A stretch of 64,000 bases of DNA from Ustulina deusta (taxonomy: Eukaryota; Ascomycota; Sordariomycetes; Xylariales; Xylariaceae). Made by a program: the position numbers and the translations under genes. Where the stretch lies: positions 62,001-126,000 of the forward strand of contig JAJNNX010000059.1 in the NCBI GenBank assembly GCA_023159155.1. The letters run 5' to 3'. Positions 23,152 to 35,695 of this stretch are shown piece by piece. Positions within the stretch are counted from its first letter, which is position 1. Each line of letters begins with the position of its first letter. The notes below the pieces were generated by a model. That model did no database searches and was not told the origin of the DNA. It saw nothing but the letters and a program-made list of their open reading frames with translations.

Positions 23152-24522
23152 TCAATCGAACACGTCCCGCCCCCTCCTCTAAGACTTGCCGGTTCGATAA
23201 CCGCCGGATTCGAGTCACGAAAACACCCGGGATAAGCCGGGTTTTCGTGCGGAAAAGTCGTTGATGCTAGATGAATGGTTGCGGTAGTCGATGCAAAGGG
23301 TGGCTAGGGCGAAGTTGTACGAGCTCTTCGAGAGCCCTCTTCTGCCGAAACATTCATTAATTCTGGTCGCAGATGGTTATACTTGAATGGTATGTTTCGC
23401 GTGCGATTGGATCTCGGCGAGTGGCCATAGGGATGGGAGAGTGGAGGAGAACGAGACAAGGCGGCATGTGTAGAGAAGGGTGACGTCGCCGCACGCGTTG
23501 AAAGCGCGCGGTTCGACAATAATGCAGGCATATGAATGGCTGCAGGGACCTTAATAGGTCCCATCGTTGCCGCTGTCAAATACCATTTAACCCCAATTAG
23601 CGTTAGTCGACCTACTTACCGAACCTCGTCGCTGCCAGTCCCACATTGCAATTCTTCAGGGAAAGGCAACTTCAAGGTTGAATGGGCTCCTGCCCGGAGT
23701 GAACGCCACTTTAAATCAGAATAACTCTCACAATGTAGGTACAGTGTAGGCACAACGCTAAAACTTTGTTACTACAGTTACCTAGGTAACCTATTTGAGC
23801 GACTGCACGCTCCCGAACGGCCTCCCCTTCTCGTTCATACAGGGGATTTTTTAATTGGCTACCAACCTAATAACTAGTGGTTGATGGCGGTGTATATTAA
23901 TATCAACAGCAGCAGTGTCTCGGGCAGAGGAGGTCGAACAAACGACACACCTTTCATAAACTACTACCTAAACTCTACTACTTTAAATGCCTAATTAATT
24001 ATTAGTCTACTCTCTCTCATATTTTTAATATAGTATTAAGCCCCTCTCATTTTTCTGGGTTTATCTGTTTACATTATTAGCGATTGAAGGAGTTGAGCTT
24101 AGGTAACAACCTACCTTGGTAGTCTTTCATGAAGCGAGTGTTGTCCTTCGTTCGACCAGCCCTGCCCGGGGTGCCCAAGTAATGTAAAACAGACCGAGGG
24201 GAATTGCGTGCATACCTAGTGGAGGCGCCATGATGGTACAACACTACCTAAATACCAGGTAGCCAAATTCTTGGGGTCCAGAGCAGCCCAAATCGAACAA
24301 GTTAGACTCTTCACCTCAGGCTACGCCTATCAATTCCATCTCCCAGATCTATATCACAATATGAGGATACTTCACAGTCAAGAAGTCATGATGCCATCCG
24401 GTCTCAGCCCTATTCTCAGCCCTATTTTCGACTAAGTCGACTAGCACTTTATTACGTCGCAAATGATGGGTTTCAAAACATGGGTTTTCACTAGATAGGC
24501 CGCTTCTCGTCCATATTTGCCC
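23152..24522. other. Intergenic region
   Basis: Upstream of the disordered-protein gene and downstream of the OB-fold gene. The minus frame at 23304-23579 has no motif and a shadow-like composition, so I do not call it. A more AT-rich stretch lies at 23840-24080. No RNA gene seen. Confidence 0.5.
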
Positions 24523-25614
24523 TCATTGGGTATCCTCTGGAGGCATATCCCACCTCCTGATTGGTTTTCCATTGTGCCTTCTCTTACCGAGGCATGTACC
24601 TCCATCTCCAACAAAGTGGATAAGCCATTCCCAGACCTTCCTGGTCTTCGCTAGCTGAGGATGAGCCCTTCTAGTGGAGGAGACATCCCTCATGCTGTAC
24701 ATACCTCCTGTGTCGTCTTTGTCTATCCGTCTTCGATGTAGCAAATCAATTTTTGTATGACCTTTTCTCAGGCTGTGCCCGTGGACTTTCTTCATGAACA
24801 CGCTTAAGGCGACGTTTCGTAGAAGAACAATGTCTTGTCGCCTTAGACTGCATACCAATGTATTGGTCTCGCTTGATTCGGATGACATCCAGAATGTGAC
24901 ACTGAAACCGGACTTCGTTTCGTCTGCAACCAGCAGTTCGACCAGCGATTTTGTTGCGCCCCAGCGTGTTCTCACTGTCCGTGGTTCCGCTATCGATATG
25001 ATGCCGACAATGAGATTCACCGTCATAGTCTGGGGTGATATTGAAATTAAATATTTAGCATCTGGTAAATCTTCTAAATCACTAAGATGCGTAACAGCTC
25101 CCTCTTGGAAGCCCCGAAGTTCAGTAGCATCGTCGTTCACCTGAGTGGATCTTTCTTCGCTGGGATCATCTGTAAGGTCGAAAGACAAATCTTCTGTACC
25201 GAAACTCGTGGCGGGAAGCTGTGACGAAGGGATATCTCCATGGATAGCTAGGGAGTGATCGTAAAACCGGTTAATGATATGCTGATCCGGTGCGTCTTCT
25301 GATAGATCCGATGTGGTATCGAATGACCTTGATAATGTAGTAAAGAACCCCGGGCTCCCCTGATAAACATGGGCCAATGCATGAGTTTGAGAGAAGCCAG
25401 TCGGCAATCGCTCTCGATGCAAAGGTATTGATCGCCATACGGCTATGTCAGGTGTGGAGAGGAAACTTGCCTCCCTCAAACACGTTTCTGGAGATGGTTC
25501 GAGGTGAGCAAAGCTCGCAATTGGATTCAGAAAGTGATTCAGCAAGTTAGACTCGGTCCAATCGAGAGTATGCCCTTCCGGTGCACCGGCAAAAATCATA
25601 ACTTTCCTCGGCAT
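24523..25614 (-). CDS. Predicted OB-fold nucleic-acid-binding protein
   Basis: Single open frame of 363 aa. I do not recognise a named family with certainty. The middle (about residues 185-285) reads like an OB-fold of the RPA/shieldin kind: alternating strands in QTMTVNLIVGIISIAEPRTV, the segment KSLVELLVADETKSGFSVTFW and then LRRQDIVLLRNVALSVF, where 'R.GDIVLLRN.AL' is a common OB strand pattern. The N-terminus is a conserved-looking segment (MIFAGAPEGHTLDWTESNLLNHFL) followed by an acidic linker. The C-terminus is basic (SLRKGHTKIDLLHRRRI; GKRRHNGKPIRRW). It is divergent from NDC80, with about 1 kb between starts. A role in single-stranded DNA handling is plausible but inferred. Confidence 0.7.
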   Translation of the reverse strand: MPRKVMIFAGAPEGHTLDWTESNLLNHFLNPIASFAHLEPSPETCLREASFLSTPDIAVWRSIPLHRERLPTGFSQTHALAHVYQGSPGFFTTLSRSFDTTSDLSEDAPDQHIINRFYDHSLAIHGDIPSSQLPATSFGTEDLSFDLTDDPSEERSTQVNDDATELRGFQEGAVTHLSDLEDLPDAKYLISISPQTMTVNLIVGIISIAEPRTVRTRWGATKSLVELLVADETKSGFSVTFWMSSESSETNTLVCSLRRQDIVLLRNVALSVFMKKVHGHSLRKGHTKIDLLHRRRIDKDDTGGMYSMRDVSSTRRAHPQLAKTRKVWEWLIHFVGDGGTCLGKRRHNGKPIRRWDMPPEDTQ

Positions 25615-26610
25615 CGCGACTTGTATACTTCGAATAGGATGAGCATGGTGGTGTGGAAAGGTACGAAGAACTAATATCTATAAAGCAAGAGAATGAATAT
25701 GTCTTGAAAATTGCTCGACATCGAGTGTAGGCGGATTGTGTGTGCAAGCAACAAGGTGCTCAGGCATGTTTATTGAAGTGGATGCATCATCATGTCTTTC
25801 GCATACAGCATCTGGTCGTTGCCAGGGCATTCATATGGGTTGGTGGCTAGGTCTGATTGGTTGGTTGGTCTGCTAGCTCCAGTGTAGGAAGGAAGCCTGA
25901 GGACTTTAGTTGTAAGGCCCTAAACCATTCTGGATAGGGCACCAGAGAAGTAAATAACGCTGAGAAGTGCTTACATAAGACATCGGATTGTAGGTAAAGG
26001 CCATATTGATGCATGGAAATGAAGAAGGTAGGTATTTTTTGATTGATTGTAGGGCTAAAGGATCGCCGAAGAACCTAACTTGAAGCAAACATTTTCTGAA
26101 TAATAATTGCTTCTACTCCGCATACGATAGCAACAACCACCTCTCGTTCCATCTTTGGTGCTAGGAGGTGTAGTTTTTAAGGCGATTTTAATTTCTATTT
26201 AAATGGAGTACTTATTAGGTAGAGAGAAAGGGGTTTATGTATGCAGAAACATGGTTAACTGTCAAAGTTTGGGCAACAGTATTTTAAGTTGTTGAAAAGA
26301 AAACCTTCAATTTAATACCTACCACCCACGTGAAGGTACCTAAGCAAGGTACCTATTATTAAGTAAGTTAGTACATAAGTAAGTACATATAGGTACCTGG
26401 GTACCGAAGGGTAGGCGTGTAAGTGCCCCGCACTGAGTTTCTTGATTGTTTACATCCAACCCCAAGTTGGCTTGGCTGTCGCAACCACTTGTGAGATGAT
26501 TTACCCAAAGTAAACATATTAGCTAGTTCGCCCCAAACACCATTGATATTACCTACACCGAACCGACGACGCCCTACCAATTCTGGGTGAAAAGAGTCGC
26601 CATCGCCATT
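25615..26610. other. Divergent promoter region, OB-fold gene and NDC80
   Basis: About 1 kb between divergent starts. It contains a cluster of GGTACCT/AAGTAAGT words at 26325-26405. No gene recognised. Confidence 0.55.
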
Positions 26611-29033
26611 ATGTCCCAGGAAACCGGACTCTGGAGTGTCCGTCGACCACGAGAGGTATGAATCCAGCCATCCATCCCCACGCGCTGGCCCAATAGGCGT
26701 GCCCCCTTCCCGTCGCATGGAACCCACCCACTTACTGAAATCGTCGCGACACACACAGACTCTGGGCGGCATCGGCCTCAACACGTCCCTTCCACAGCCC
26801 CCGTCCGCGATGAAGAGGACGAGTTCGACGAGCGGAAATGGCGGTTTGGCATACAACGGCGGCCATGCACGGTCTATGTCGGGATCTAGGCACTCCCTCG
26901 CCCTCGGCCGCCCGAGCCAGCCCATCTTCAAGCGCTCCTCCTCGGGCACCAACCTTGCCGACCTGGGCTTGTCCTCCGTCAAGCGCGCTTCTTTCCAGAA
27001 CAACCCCGCCTCCGCCTTGAAGACCTTCCAGCCAAGCAACCTGCCGTCGCGACACTCGGAACACGAACGCAGGAGCAGCGTGTATCGCGCACGATCGTCG
27101 ACAAACGGCCCCGCGAGTCACCAGAGCTTCTTCCAGCAGGCGCCTCAGGCCGCCGGAGTGCCGCGAGACCCTCGACCTCTCAAGGACCGATCATTCCAGG
27201 CGCGAATTGGCCAAGAGCTGCTTGAGTACTTGTCGCAAAATAATTTCGAGATGGACATGAAACACACGCTTTCGCATAATATCATTAAATCCCCGACCCA
27301 GAAAGACTTTAATTACATGTTTCAATGGCTCTACCATCGCATCGATCCGAGTTATCGCTTCCTGAAAAACATCGACCAAGAGGTGCCTCCCATCCTGAAA
27401 CAATTGCGCTACCCGTACGAGAAGAGCTTCACCAAGTCCCATATTGCTGCGGTCGGTGGCCAGAACTGGAGCACCTTCTTAGGTCTGCTTCACTGGATGA
27501 TGCAGCTGGCGCAGATGCTCGATGGGTATGCCTCACACCGGTACGATGATGCTTGCATAGAGAGTGGAATCGATGTTACTGGCGACCATATCATCTTCGA
27601 CTTTTTGGGCACGGCGTACCGAGACTGGCTGGCTATGGATGAGGATGCGGCGGATGAAGATGCCGAGAGGGTGCTAAAACCACATATCGATGCGATGGCC
27701 CAAGCATTTGAACGGTCAAGGTCAAAATACCTTTCCGAACTAGAAATGCTTGAAGAGGAGAATGCTCGCCTGTTGAGAGAAATTGAAGATCTTGAAAAGT
27801 CAACGCCGGATCCCAGGGTTTTGGATGACCACTACAAAATTATGGAGGAAGATAAAGCCAAATTTGAGGAGTACAACTCTTTAGCTCAGTCAAGGTCTGA
27901 TAAATACGAGAGCCGAATACAGGTGCTACAAGAAGAGCTAGATAAGCTGGTGCAAGAGTTGAAAGAGGCAGATGATGAACGTCGAGCGTTACAGAAAGCA
28001 GTTGATGACCAAGGAATCGGCATGCAGGATATCGACCGCATGACCTCGGAACGCGAGAGACTGCAAAAGGGAATTGAAGCGGCGACGCAAAGACTTGATG
28101 AAGGCAAGAGGCGAGTAGCAGAAAAGGAATTGGAAGCGAGCCGCAAGCTCGATGAGCTCGAGAGGCTCGTAGAGAAGTACAATACTCTCGCTTATCAGAT
28201 TGGCCTCATTCCAGCATCAGCTGTGAATGCCAAGGGGCAGGACTACGAGCTTACAGTGACAATGAACGAACCCGATTTCACGGGATCTATCGTTAAGGGT
28301 TCTTATTCTAGCGGGACAGGGACCGAACGGTTATTAGCCGACCCGGTAACTGGCTATCAGCCTGCCCATATTCTCAACCTGGACTTGCGCGGACAAGTTA
28401 AGAGCAGTTTCTTAGCGCTACGAAGGGAGATATCGGAGAGGAGAACCGAGGCTATGGATGCGATGATGAAAGATCACGAGCTTCTCGACGGCATTAAGGA
28501 GGCAATCGAAGATAAGCGCAATGAGGTCGAAGCCCTGGAGCACAGGGTCCGAGCTGCCGAAGAAGAGTACGAGAAGACAAAGGAGGTACGTGAATGGCAA
28601 AAAAATAAGACGACTCGTATTTGATAGCTAACCATACAACGTAACAGGTGACAACGACCCAGAAGCTTGCTTCTGACACACAGATTGAGAAAATGGAGAA
28701 GGAGCTTGCCAAGATGCGAGCTCAGCTTACAGAATCCGTGCAGTTGTTGGAACAGAGAGAGATGAATACAAATATCGAGTAAGTCTAGGCAAGATGCCGG
28801 CTGCATCGCCCTGCTGACTGGTTTGTCCTAGGTATGAGCAATTGACGCTCCGAGCCAATGCGCTGCGGGAAGAGCTGCATACGGAGATCGAGAGGATGCT
28901 AAACGACGTGATCAAGTTCAAAGTCCACATACAGAAAAACCTCGAGGACTATGAGGAGTTCGCAAGGGACGAGCTCGAAAAGGAAATCGGCGGTGGCGAG
29001 ATGAGAGATGATACCCCTGAGGATGAGTTGTGA
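26611..29033 (+). CDS. ndc80: Kinetochore protein Ndc80/Hec1
   Basis: Microtubule-binding subunit of the outer-kinetochore Ndc80 complex (with Nuf2, Spc24, Spc25), needed for chromosome segregation. Four exons: 26611-26655, 26759-28585, 28648-28778, 28832-29033, giving 734 aa. The 15-residue first exon [15 protein letters not shown] splices onto TLGGIGLN, restoring the usual Ndc80 N-terminus. The basic Ser-rich tail (about 16-150) is the region normally phosphorylated by Aurora B. The calponin-homology domain follows (about 158-275): [61 protein letters not shown]. From about residue 320 to the end lies a long coiled coil ([19 protein letters not shown] and on), interrupted near 530-590 by a non-coiled stretch ([18 protein letters not shown]) that may be the Ndc80 loop. 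VPS25 follows on the same strand after about 450 bp. Confidence 0.95.
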
Positions 29034-29481
29034 TAGGCGTTTGTTGTTTGGGTTTCGCCACGGTTGGTTGCGAGGAGTCTTCCCCTGGATTACGTTGTAA
29101 CGATGCCTCTGAAATGATAAGGAAACCTTGACGGATAGCTGTTTTGATGCTCTTGTTTTAAGAATACAATTAGAAATGACGTTGTTTTCATGATAAATAC
29201 TACCTAGCCTCCTTTCTAAGTATCTATACATCAGCCAGCCTTCTGCGACCTTAGCTCTACTCTCCATGTCCAGCAACACAGCTTAGTGCCAAGCTACCCC
29301 ACCGACCAGCCTACTGTCACCAAGTCCCAACCATCGGGAGGGGTCTGGTTATCCTCGAGCTCCCCCCGTCATATCCTATTAATAGTTCTAAAAGCGAGCC
29401 CACGAATGTTCCCTCAACCACATCATCATCATCACCAACGATAAAAAAAAACCCCACAGCAAAAGCCCGCACCACAGCACA
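29034..29481. other. Spacer between NDC80 and VPS25
   Basis: Contains the 3' end of NDC80 and the promoter of VPS25, with a CATCATCATC run near 29422. No gene recognised. Confidence 0.6.
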
Positions 29482-30383
29482 ATGGCCACCCCAGCGCCGT
29501 CCTTCACAACGACATCCTCGTCCTCTCTCGGCGCAGTCGGCCAACTCACGCCGACAACGACCTTCTCCTCCTCCTCCGCCGCCGCCGCCGTCCCGCCACA
29601 CTCCGCTTCGTCCGCCTCGACAAAGGGCCCCTTCCAGTTCCCGCGCGAATACCACTTCCCCCCCTTCTTCACGCGCCAGCCGAACCTCGGCACCCGCCAC
29701 AGCCAGCACTCCAAGTGGGCCTCCCTGGTCCTCGCGTACTGCGCCCACCATCGGCTGTACAAGCTGAGCCTGACGTCGCCGAGCACCGAGGACCTGTTCC
29801 ACAACCGCCGCATCGGGAAGCGCCTGAGCCTCGCCGACGCCCGCGAGGTGCTCGAGTCGATGCGCCGCGACGGCCGCGCCGAGTTCATCCGCTCCGGCGG
29901 CGATAACGACGGCAGCGGCGGCGGCGGCAGCGGCGAGGGAGACGTCGTCTGGGTCTACTGGCGCACGCCCGAGGAATGGGCCGCGCTCCTCGAGGCCTGG
30001 GTCGACGAGACGGCCCAGAAGGGCACCGTCCTCACGCTCTACGAGCTGAGCCAGGGCGAGGATACCACTGGTACCGGTACGTCAACTCACTCACTTACTC
30101 TCCACCCATCCATCCATCCATCCATCCACCCACCTGCCCACTTTATTCGTGATTTGTTTTCGATGGGAAGAAAAAGATCACGTACAAAGGAAAGAATACG
30201 AGAGTAGGAAAAGAAAGAGAAAAAAAATGTAGTATGCGCTGATGAGAAAAAAAAACTGCTCGTGACGTAGAGTTCCACGGTCTCGATCTCGAATTACTCC
30301 AAAAGGCGCTCCAGGTGCTCGTCAAACGCAACAAGGCGCAGATCTTTGGACAGGAAGATCAGCTAGGCGTCAAGTTCTTCTGA
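29482..30383 (+). CDS. vps25: ESCRT-II subunit Vps25
   Basis: Part of ESCRT-II (Vps22, Vps36, two Vps25), which acts on endosomes in sorting ubiquitinated membrane proteins into multivesicular bodies and recruits ESCRT-III. Two exons: 29482-30076 and 30271-30383, giving 235 aa. A Ser/Ala/Thr-rich N-terminal extension of about 50 residues precedes the family signature FPREYHFPPFFTRQPN (the PPFF...QPN motif that contacts Vps22/36). Two winged-helix domains follow: HSKWASLVLAYCAHHRLYKL ... RRDGRAEFI, then VYWRTPEEWAALLEAW ... KRNKAQIF. The protein ends in GVKFF, as in homologues. A Gly-rich loop (GDNDGSGGGGSGEGD) sits between them. The intron is 194 bp and holds a CCAT tetranucleotide repeat. 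It is convergent with the BRCT gene, 230 bp apart. Confidence 0.93.
30103..30132. repeat. CCAT microsatellite in the VPS25 intron
   Basis: About six tandem CCAT units followed by CCAC variants, inside the single VPS25 intron. Confidence 0.85.
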
Positions 30384-30613
30384 GTTGAGGATATATCATT
30401 ATCATTGAATATTAAGACAAGAAGTCGTACACAAGCAACTGGACAGTTGCCGTTATGTACAATTACGAGAGAATTCTATCCGCGGCCATGACATCGTTCC
30501 CCACACTGTTAGCTCGGAATTGCAGCAACAACGGCGCATAATCCTCGTAACAATCAAAACGCCGTTCCACCCCAGCAAAACTCACTGGAAACACACATCG
30601 GAGTGTGATGGCG

Positions 30614-33363
30614 TTATGTGAAGAAGTTCTTGACCAGATATTTTTCATCAAAGCCGTCTTCCTGCTTCATTACCACGTCCAACAACCAGTCTGAAGCGAC
30701 GACACGCGGCTCCATGTTTCCCCTGCGCGCCATATCCTCAAATCTCTTCCACAGCTTCTTCTCCTCGGGCGTCGCTGTGCTAAGCAGGTACACCGGCTCG
30801 GGACCGCCCTCGTCATCCTCGGGTTTGGTGGGTCTAATTGTGCTACCGCTTTTCGGCCCATACACCATGAATATGGCGCCGTTCGCCTGGGCAATGGCCT
30901 GGTAACTCTCGGTACCATTCTTGATTCCCGCTGCGCAGTAAATAGGTATCCCCGCCAGGAGCCGGCCGTTGTTCTTTTGCGCTCTGTGAATCGAAGTCTC
31001 CAGCTTTAGTCCGAATCGCTTTTCGTTCTCAATGTCTTTCAGGATATACTCTTCTGGATCAGGAACCTGTTTGGTGTCGAGGCATTGTTCGATCCACGTT
31101 GAAGACAGAATCACGGCCCCCTTAGATAAATTACGCAGAAATTTGACGGTTCGGACTAGTTGTGGAGCAATGAGATAATCGCATGGTTGGCCGTCTTGGA
31201 CGACAGCAATACCCATATCACGCAGTTTTTTCTGATGTGTAGTAATTAGTATATCTTATCAGAGGGAATCCAGAGAACTTACGCGGTCTGCATCTTCTTT
31301 GTGTTTGTCGTTGACCCACCGTTTAAATCCAGTCAAGATGACTCTTACCTCCACTTCTGGAAGTGTTGGTCTTGCTTTTTTCGCTGGTCGCTTCTCAGAT
31401 TTGCCGTCTTTGTCGTCTCCGGCCGTTGGGCTTGATGTGTGACGGCGATTCAAGTTCTCCCGGTCAATAAGATCAGCCGCCCGTTTCCCTCCCCAAAGGC
31501 CATGACCGTCTTTCAGGCCTCGCTTCTTTTCTTTCTCGTACAGGGCAATATCAGGCGCAAGGTTAGAGAGCTTGCCCAAAGCCTTGTCCTTCGCACTTCG
31601 ACTCGATGAGGCAACGGTCGAAGGTGTCTCATTCTCCTTCCCTGAACGAACATGACGGCCACGTGCGGGCGTCGCAAACTCGGTAGACCGTCGCTTTGAT
31701 GGTGCAGGCAATTCAGCCATCTCCGCAGTTTCTTCAACCCTGTCTCTCATGATGTTAAACTCCTTCCGCGTTTGTCGTCCAACCGCTGTACTTGAACCGG
31801 AACCCTCTGCAAAGGAGTTCTCATCCGTTATCTCCAAAGCCTTGCGCTTGCGCGCTGGAGGCACGGTAGACTTTTCAGGTCCACCAGGGAAATAGTGTGC
31901 CTGAAGTTTCTTCTCATCAAGGAAGGTCTGGCCGATGATCTCGCCAAGATTCGTGCGAGGAGGGAAATGAGTATATTTAGACACAGTCAGAGTTTGCATC
32001 TCGGATTTGGCATAGCTTTCTTCGATCCAAAGGTGGTTGACCATGTGGATATTCCAATCACGGGCGGCATCGCACTTCTCGCTATTATCCCTTGCCGTCA
32101 CGAGGTGCGTGTTGTCGGCCTTCATATTCTTCGTGAAAGTAGCGCCGGCACATCTGATAAGATTCTCCAAATAAGTTCGAGCTTCTCCTCCGTAATTCGA
32201 TACTGAGATCCTCATATCTTTGAAACCTGGGATACCGTTCCGAGGCTCCGGGTAGTGGAGAAGTCGGTGGAGAGGATTAGACCACGCGTCGCGTTGTATG
32301 AGGTAGAACAACCATGACATGTTTCCCACAGTTTTTCCCAGTTGTGAGGCCTGTATATATTCTTCCGTGTCCCGATAGCGGCAAACAAGCCAATCACAAT
32401 CGTGTGCGTTGTCAGTTATCTGTCCACCACAGCTAGTAACAAGACCAGCAAGAATTTCTCTGAGTCGGCCTCTCATGTCCAGGTCTTTCGAAAGCATGAT
32501 CTTCTTCTCCTTAAACACGGTCAAGCGCAGTTGCCTTTCTTCACTGGTAGGTGGCTGCATATATTCTGGCCGAGCCGAGATGGCACCATCCAGATACGGA
32601 CTACATTGTGGTTCGATAGAGCGGCCAGGCGACAGATGTAGAATTTCAGGATTCGGCAGGAGGTAAGGGCCTTCGTCTATTCTCTTTCCGAGCTTGAAGC
32701 AGTCATCGAACCTAGCACATGGTTAGAATTCGTCTCACCTTTGTCCCCTACAAGTAAGAGAGATACTTACCAATGGGGGAGGACAATGTTGCACTTATGC
32801 TTCCTCTCCATGGCCACCCGAACCTTTGGATGGTCTGTCGATAGAGCACATATATGTGTAGTCAACTTGGTGATATGGTCCGAATACATGCCACCCATAG
32901 CCAGAGTTGCGCCAATTATGGCATCCTTGTCATTATCAGGAATGTCGGCGCACGACAGCATGACATCGGAAAAGATCATGCGGGGGTCTGGCGTGTAGGG
33001 TCGAATCTGGGCCTGTTTGCCCTTGGCGAGGGATGCAGACACCCATTTGGACTTGACAACAGGAATCATCATGCTTGTCGAGGCGTCATATTGAGGAAAT
33101 TCGATCGTGTTGGAGACGATGTGAGTAACGGTGGCGAGGGGAAGAGAACCGTCACGCTTTCGCTGGCAAACCTGGCCGCCATACTTGACAATGCTCTGCG
33201 ACAACTGCAATTGGTCAGGACAAAAGCTCTGTCGTGGACATGCGGGAGAAGGGGAAACAGAGAGCCACAATACCTTATCAATGACTGGTTCTGTTAGATC
33301 GCTGCTGGGCACAAAGACGAATGTGCAGAGGCCGAACAGACTTGACCCTTCTTGGTCTGCCAT
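30614..33363 (-). CDS. Multi-BRCT genome-stability protein, Rtt107/Brc1-like
   Basis: Scaffold of the replication-stress response; Rtt107/Brc1 proteins bind phosphorylated H2A at stalled forks and recruit Slx4 and SMC5/6. Four exons: 33363-33274, 33204-32771, 32711-31283, 31231-30614, giving 856 aa. BRCT repeats show at the N-terminus (LFGLCTFVFVP ... THIVSNTIEFPQ ... MMIPVVKSKWVSASLAKGKQ), then FSDVMLSCADIPDND ... THICALSTDHPKV ... NIVLPHWFDDCFKLGKRI. A second set spans about residues 225-410 (KIMLSKDLDM ... CDWLVCRYRD ... MSWLFYLIQR; MRISVSNYGG ... IHMVNHLWIEESY). A charged linker with KRKALEI and KRAADLIDR follows, and a C-terminal pair (VRVILTGFKRW ... WIEQCL; GIPIYCAAG ... VVASDWLLDVV). 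A second ATG 18 bases upstream (33381) is in frame and could be the start; I chose MADQEGSS because it begins close to the first strand. Confidence 0.88.
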
Positions 33364-35695
33364 CGTGAGTAAACAGTCCAACAGCTCTGGCGTTCAAGAA
33401 TCAAAGCATGACAAGGGGACAAGATCCAGGAGGGAGACTTGAGTGTAACAAGGATTGTTATTGTTAGGAAGAGGAGACGAAGAGAAGAAGTGCTTGGACG
33501 TAAAAAGTTATGAGTTGTGGAAAATGTAATTCAATAGGAAGTAGATTAGATCCCGCCCTGTTGGCTTGCCTGGGAGCTCGGAGGCAGCGCGTCGGGGCGT
33601 GCACAGAATTAGATCACTGCTAAACGAGGTACAGTACCTGTTGGACAGATGATAGCGTGCTGTCGGCTAACCGTTCTTGGGTTCTTCGGCGTACTAGTAC
33701 TGCCCCGCTTTGCTCGACGCGTCGGTGCGAATTGCTAGCGGACGCGAACAATGGCCGTGATCAGGTGACCGAGGCGGGGTTACCCTGGAGTTCAATTGAG
33801 AACAAATGCATGAATGGGAGCTACATGAATAAGACAATAGCTACCTAAGTAAGTACTTACCAAGGACACGGTCGAGATGTTTTTGATGTGCTTCCTGGTT
33901 CATACATTTTAAGCTCAGTCTCTTCGTCCATTTTGGCATGTCGTGTGAGACTTGCTATTACAACATCAAATGGCCGTCCATTCATGGTCTATTAATACAT
34001 GATCTCTGGAGCTGTCCAATGCTGCCTTGAATCCTGACTGACTCACCTGCTTTCCCCTCTCGTAACCATGTGTAACTCACAAGCCTGGAGAAGATTTGCG
34101 ATCAAATATGCTGCGGGGAGATCCATTGCCGAGATGCAAGCCAATTCGAGTGAGAGAAAGGCCCGAACCTTGGAAAAGAGTCATGGACAGATCTGCAACT
34201 ATTACTTGCTCCAAGGCTTTTGAGTCACATACGTCCTCCAACTCTGCGATGGCATGGGTGGATTATGACAGAATCAGGTATGAAGGCACTGTTTCTCAGA
34301 CTTTGCGAGTTGGCGTTGCCTACCTTCCACTCGTGGCACATAGAGGGAGAGAGGCGACGCTTCATAACACAAATTCGCATAGTTGGAAAGGTTATGCGCC
34401 ACTCTGTAACCCACAACCAGAGCACCCCATTACGCAGCACCTCTGCTGGCTGTTCAGGAGACGTTGATGGCGCTGCCTGCGGCTTTGGCAAGGTTGGTTT
34501 GTGCGGCCGCTGTCTCGGTACTGACTGATAACTACTGTAGACCAACACTGCAGGATTTCGCCATGAAAGCCTTAGCATCGAGTCCTTCTATTGAGGAAGG
34601 CCCGGGCTGGAAGTTCCTCATTCAGAATTTTGCAGATTAATTCTTTGAAGTCAAAAGGGCCAAGAACCTTGTAGCTAGCCAGCGTCTCTATAAAAAGAAT
34701 GATCTCAATTAGCCTAGGTTTCCTTCCAGGGCGGTCCAGAGGCCGCTCTTGGGGACGCGGATGTATCAATCCTTCACATATCGGCCTCTGCGCAATTGTC
34801 CATGTTGAGGCTCCTACATATTGTCTTCTATGTCTCAGACATGCTAGCCTCTGGGACATGGTAGAATAAGGGGGAAAGCTTTACCCAAAATAGAGCCATC
34901 TTATTGTCTAGGGAGCTAAGAGCCACGACCTTTTCCTTATTACTGCTCCTAGTTTCTTTTTTATGGTGCACCAGTAGAGCACAGTCAAGGATATAGTCAA
35001 ACCGTAAGGTGTCAGAAGTGGGTGTTCCAGAGTGAATAGACAGACCTATCCGCAGTCAGGAAGTAGGTAGGCAGTAGTTAGGGCTCAATAGGGTCGTCAA
35101 TTGATTCCTGAACCCTCATATATATACAGAATCCTACTATATTCACTCCTATAGGGTAGGTGTGATATATATCCCTGACATAAGGTGAATATATGGTAAG
35201 CTGTAAAAAAGGACAAGGCGGTAAGATGCCTTACTTGGTATCTAAGTCTTTGAACCAAATCGAGAAGTTGGATTCTGGGCTGTTTTTTTGCTATAGGTAA
35301 TTCCATTTCGCCCTTTATCTAGTCAAGGGATTTTTGTTCGGGTAACGAAATTGTACTTGTCACCCAGATCTTTGGCTGTATATTTCCTGTCTTGCTTATT
35401 GGGGGCACGCCATCAAAGTTCGGTAAGTAAATACGAAGCTATCCAACATTGCTATCGGTACGAAGGCGTCTGCTGACTTCTCGTGGCGGTCCCACTTCCG
35501 ACCACCGTCTTGTCGTGGTAGCCGTCGCCGCTGCGTTTTGCCATCACGGCCTCGAGTCTACTAGAGCACGTATTAAAAAGACACCGTCGTATCTTAATTG
35601 GCCGGTATGGAGGCCATCTCCGATCAGGGTGACTAGGTGTTATAGAATCTGAGGACAGGAGTAGCAACACTCACACCTGATATCATGATATCATC
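33364..35695. other. Intergenic region up to the transposon block
   Basis: Upstream DNA of the BRCT gene, then about 2 kb of normal-composition sequence with short frames that lack motifs (for example 34096-34578 on both strands, and minus 34572-34859). It may contain decayed repeats, but I cannot place them. The last five bases, TCATC at 35691-35695, are the left target-site duplication of the outer retrotransposon. Confidence 0.5.
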
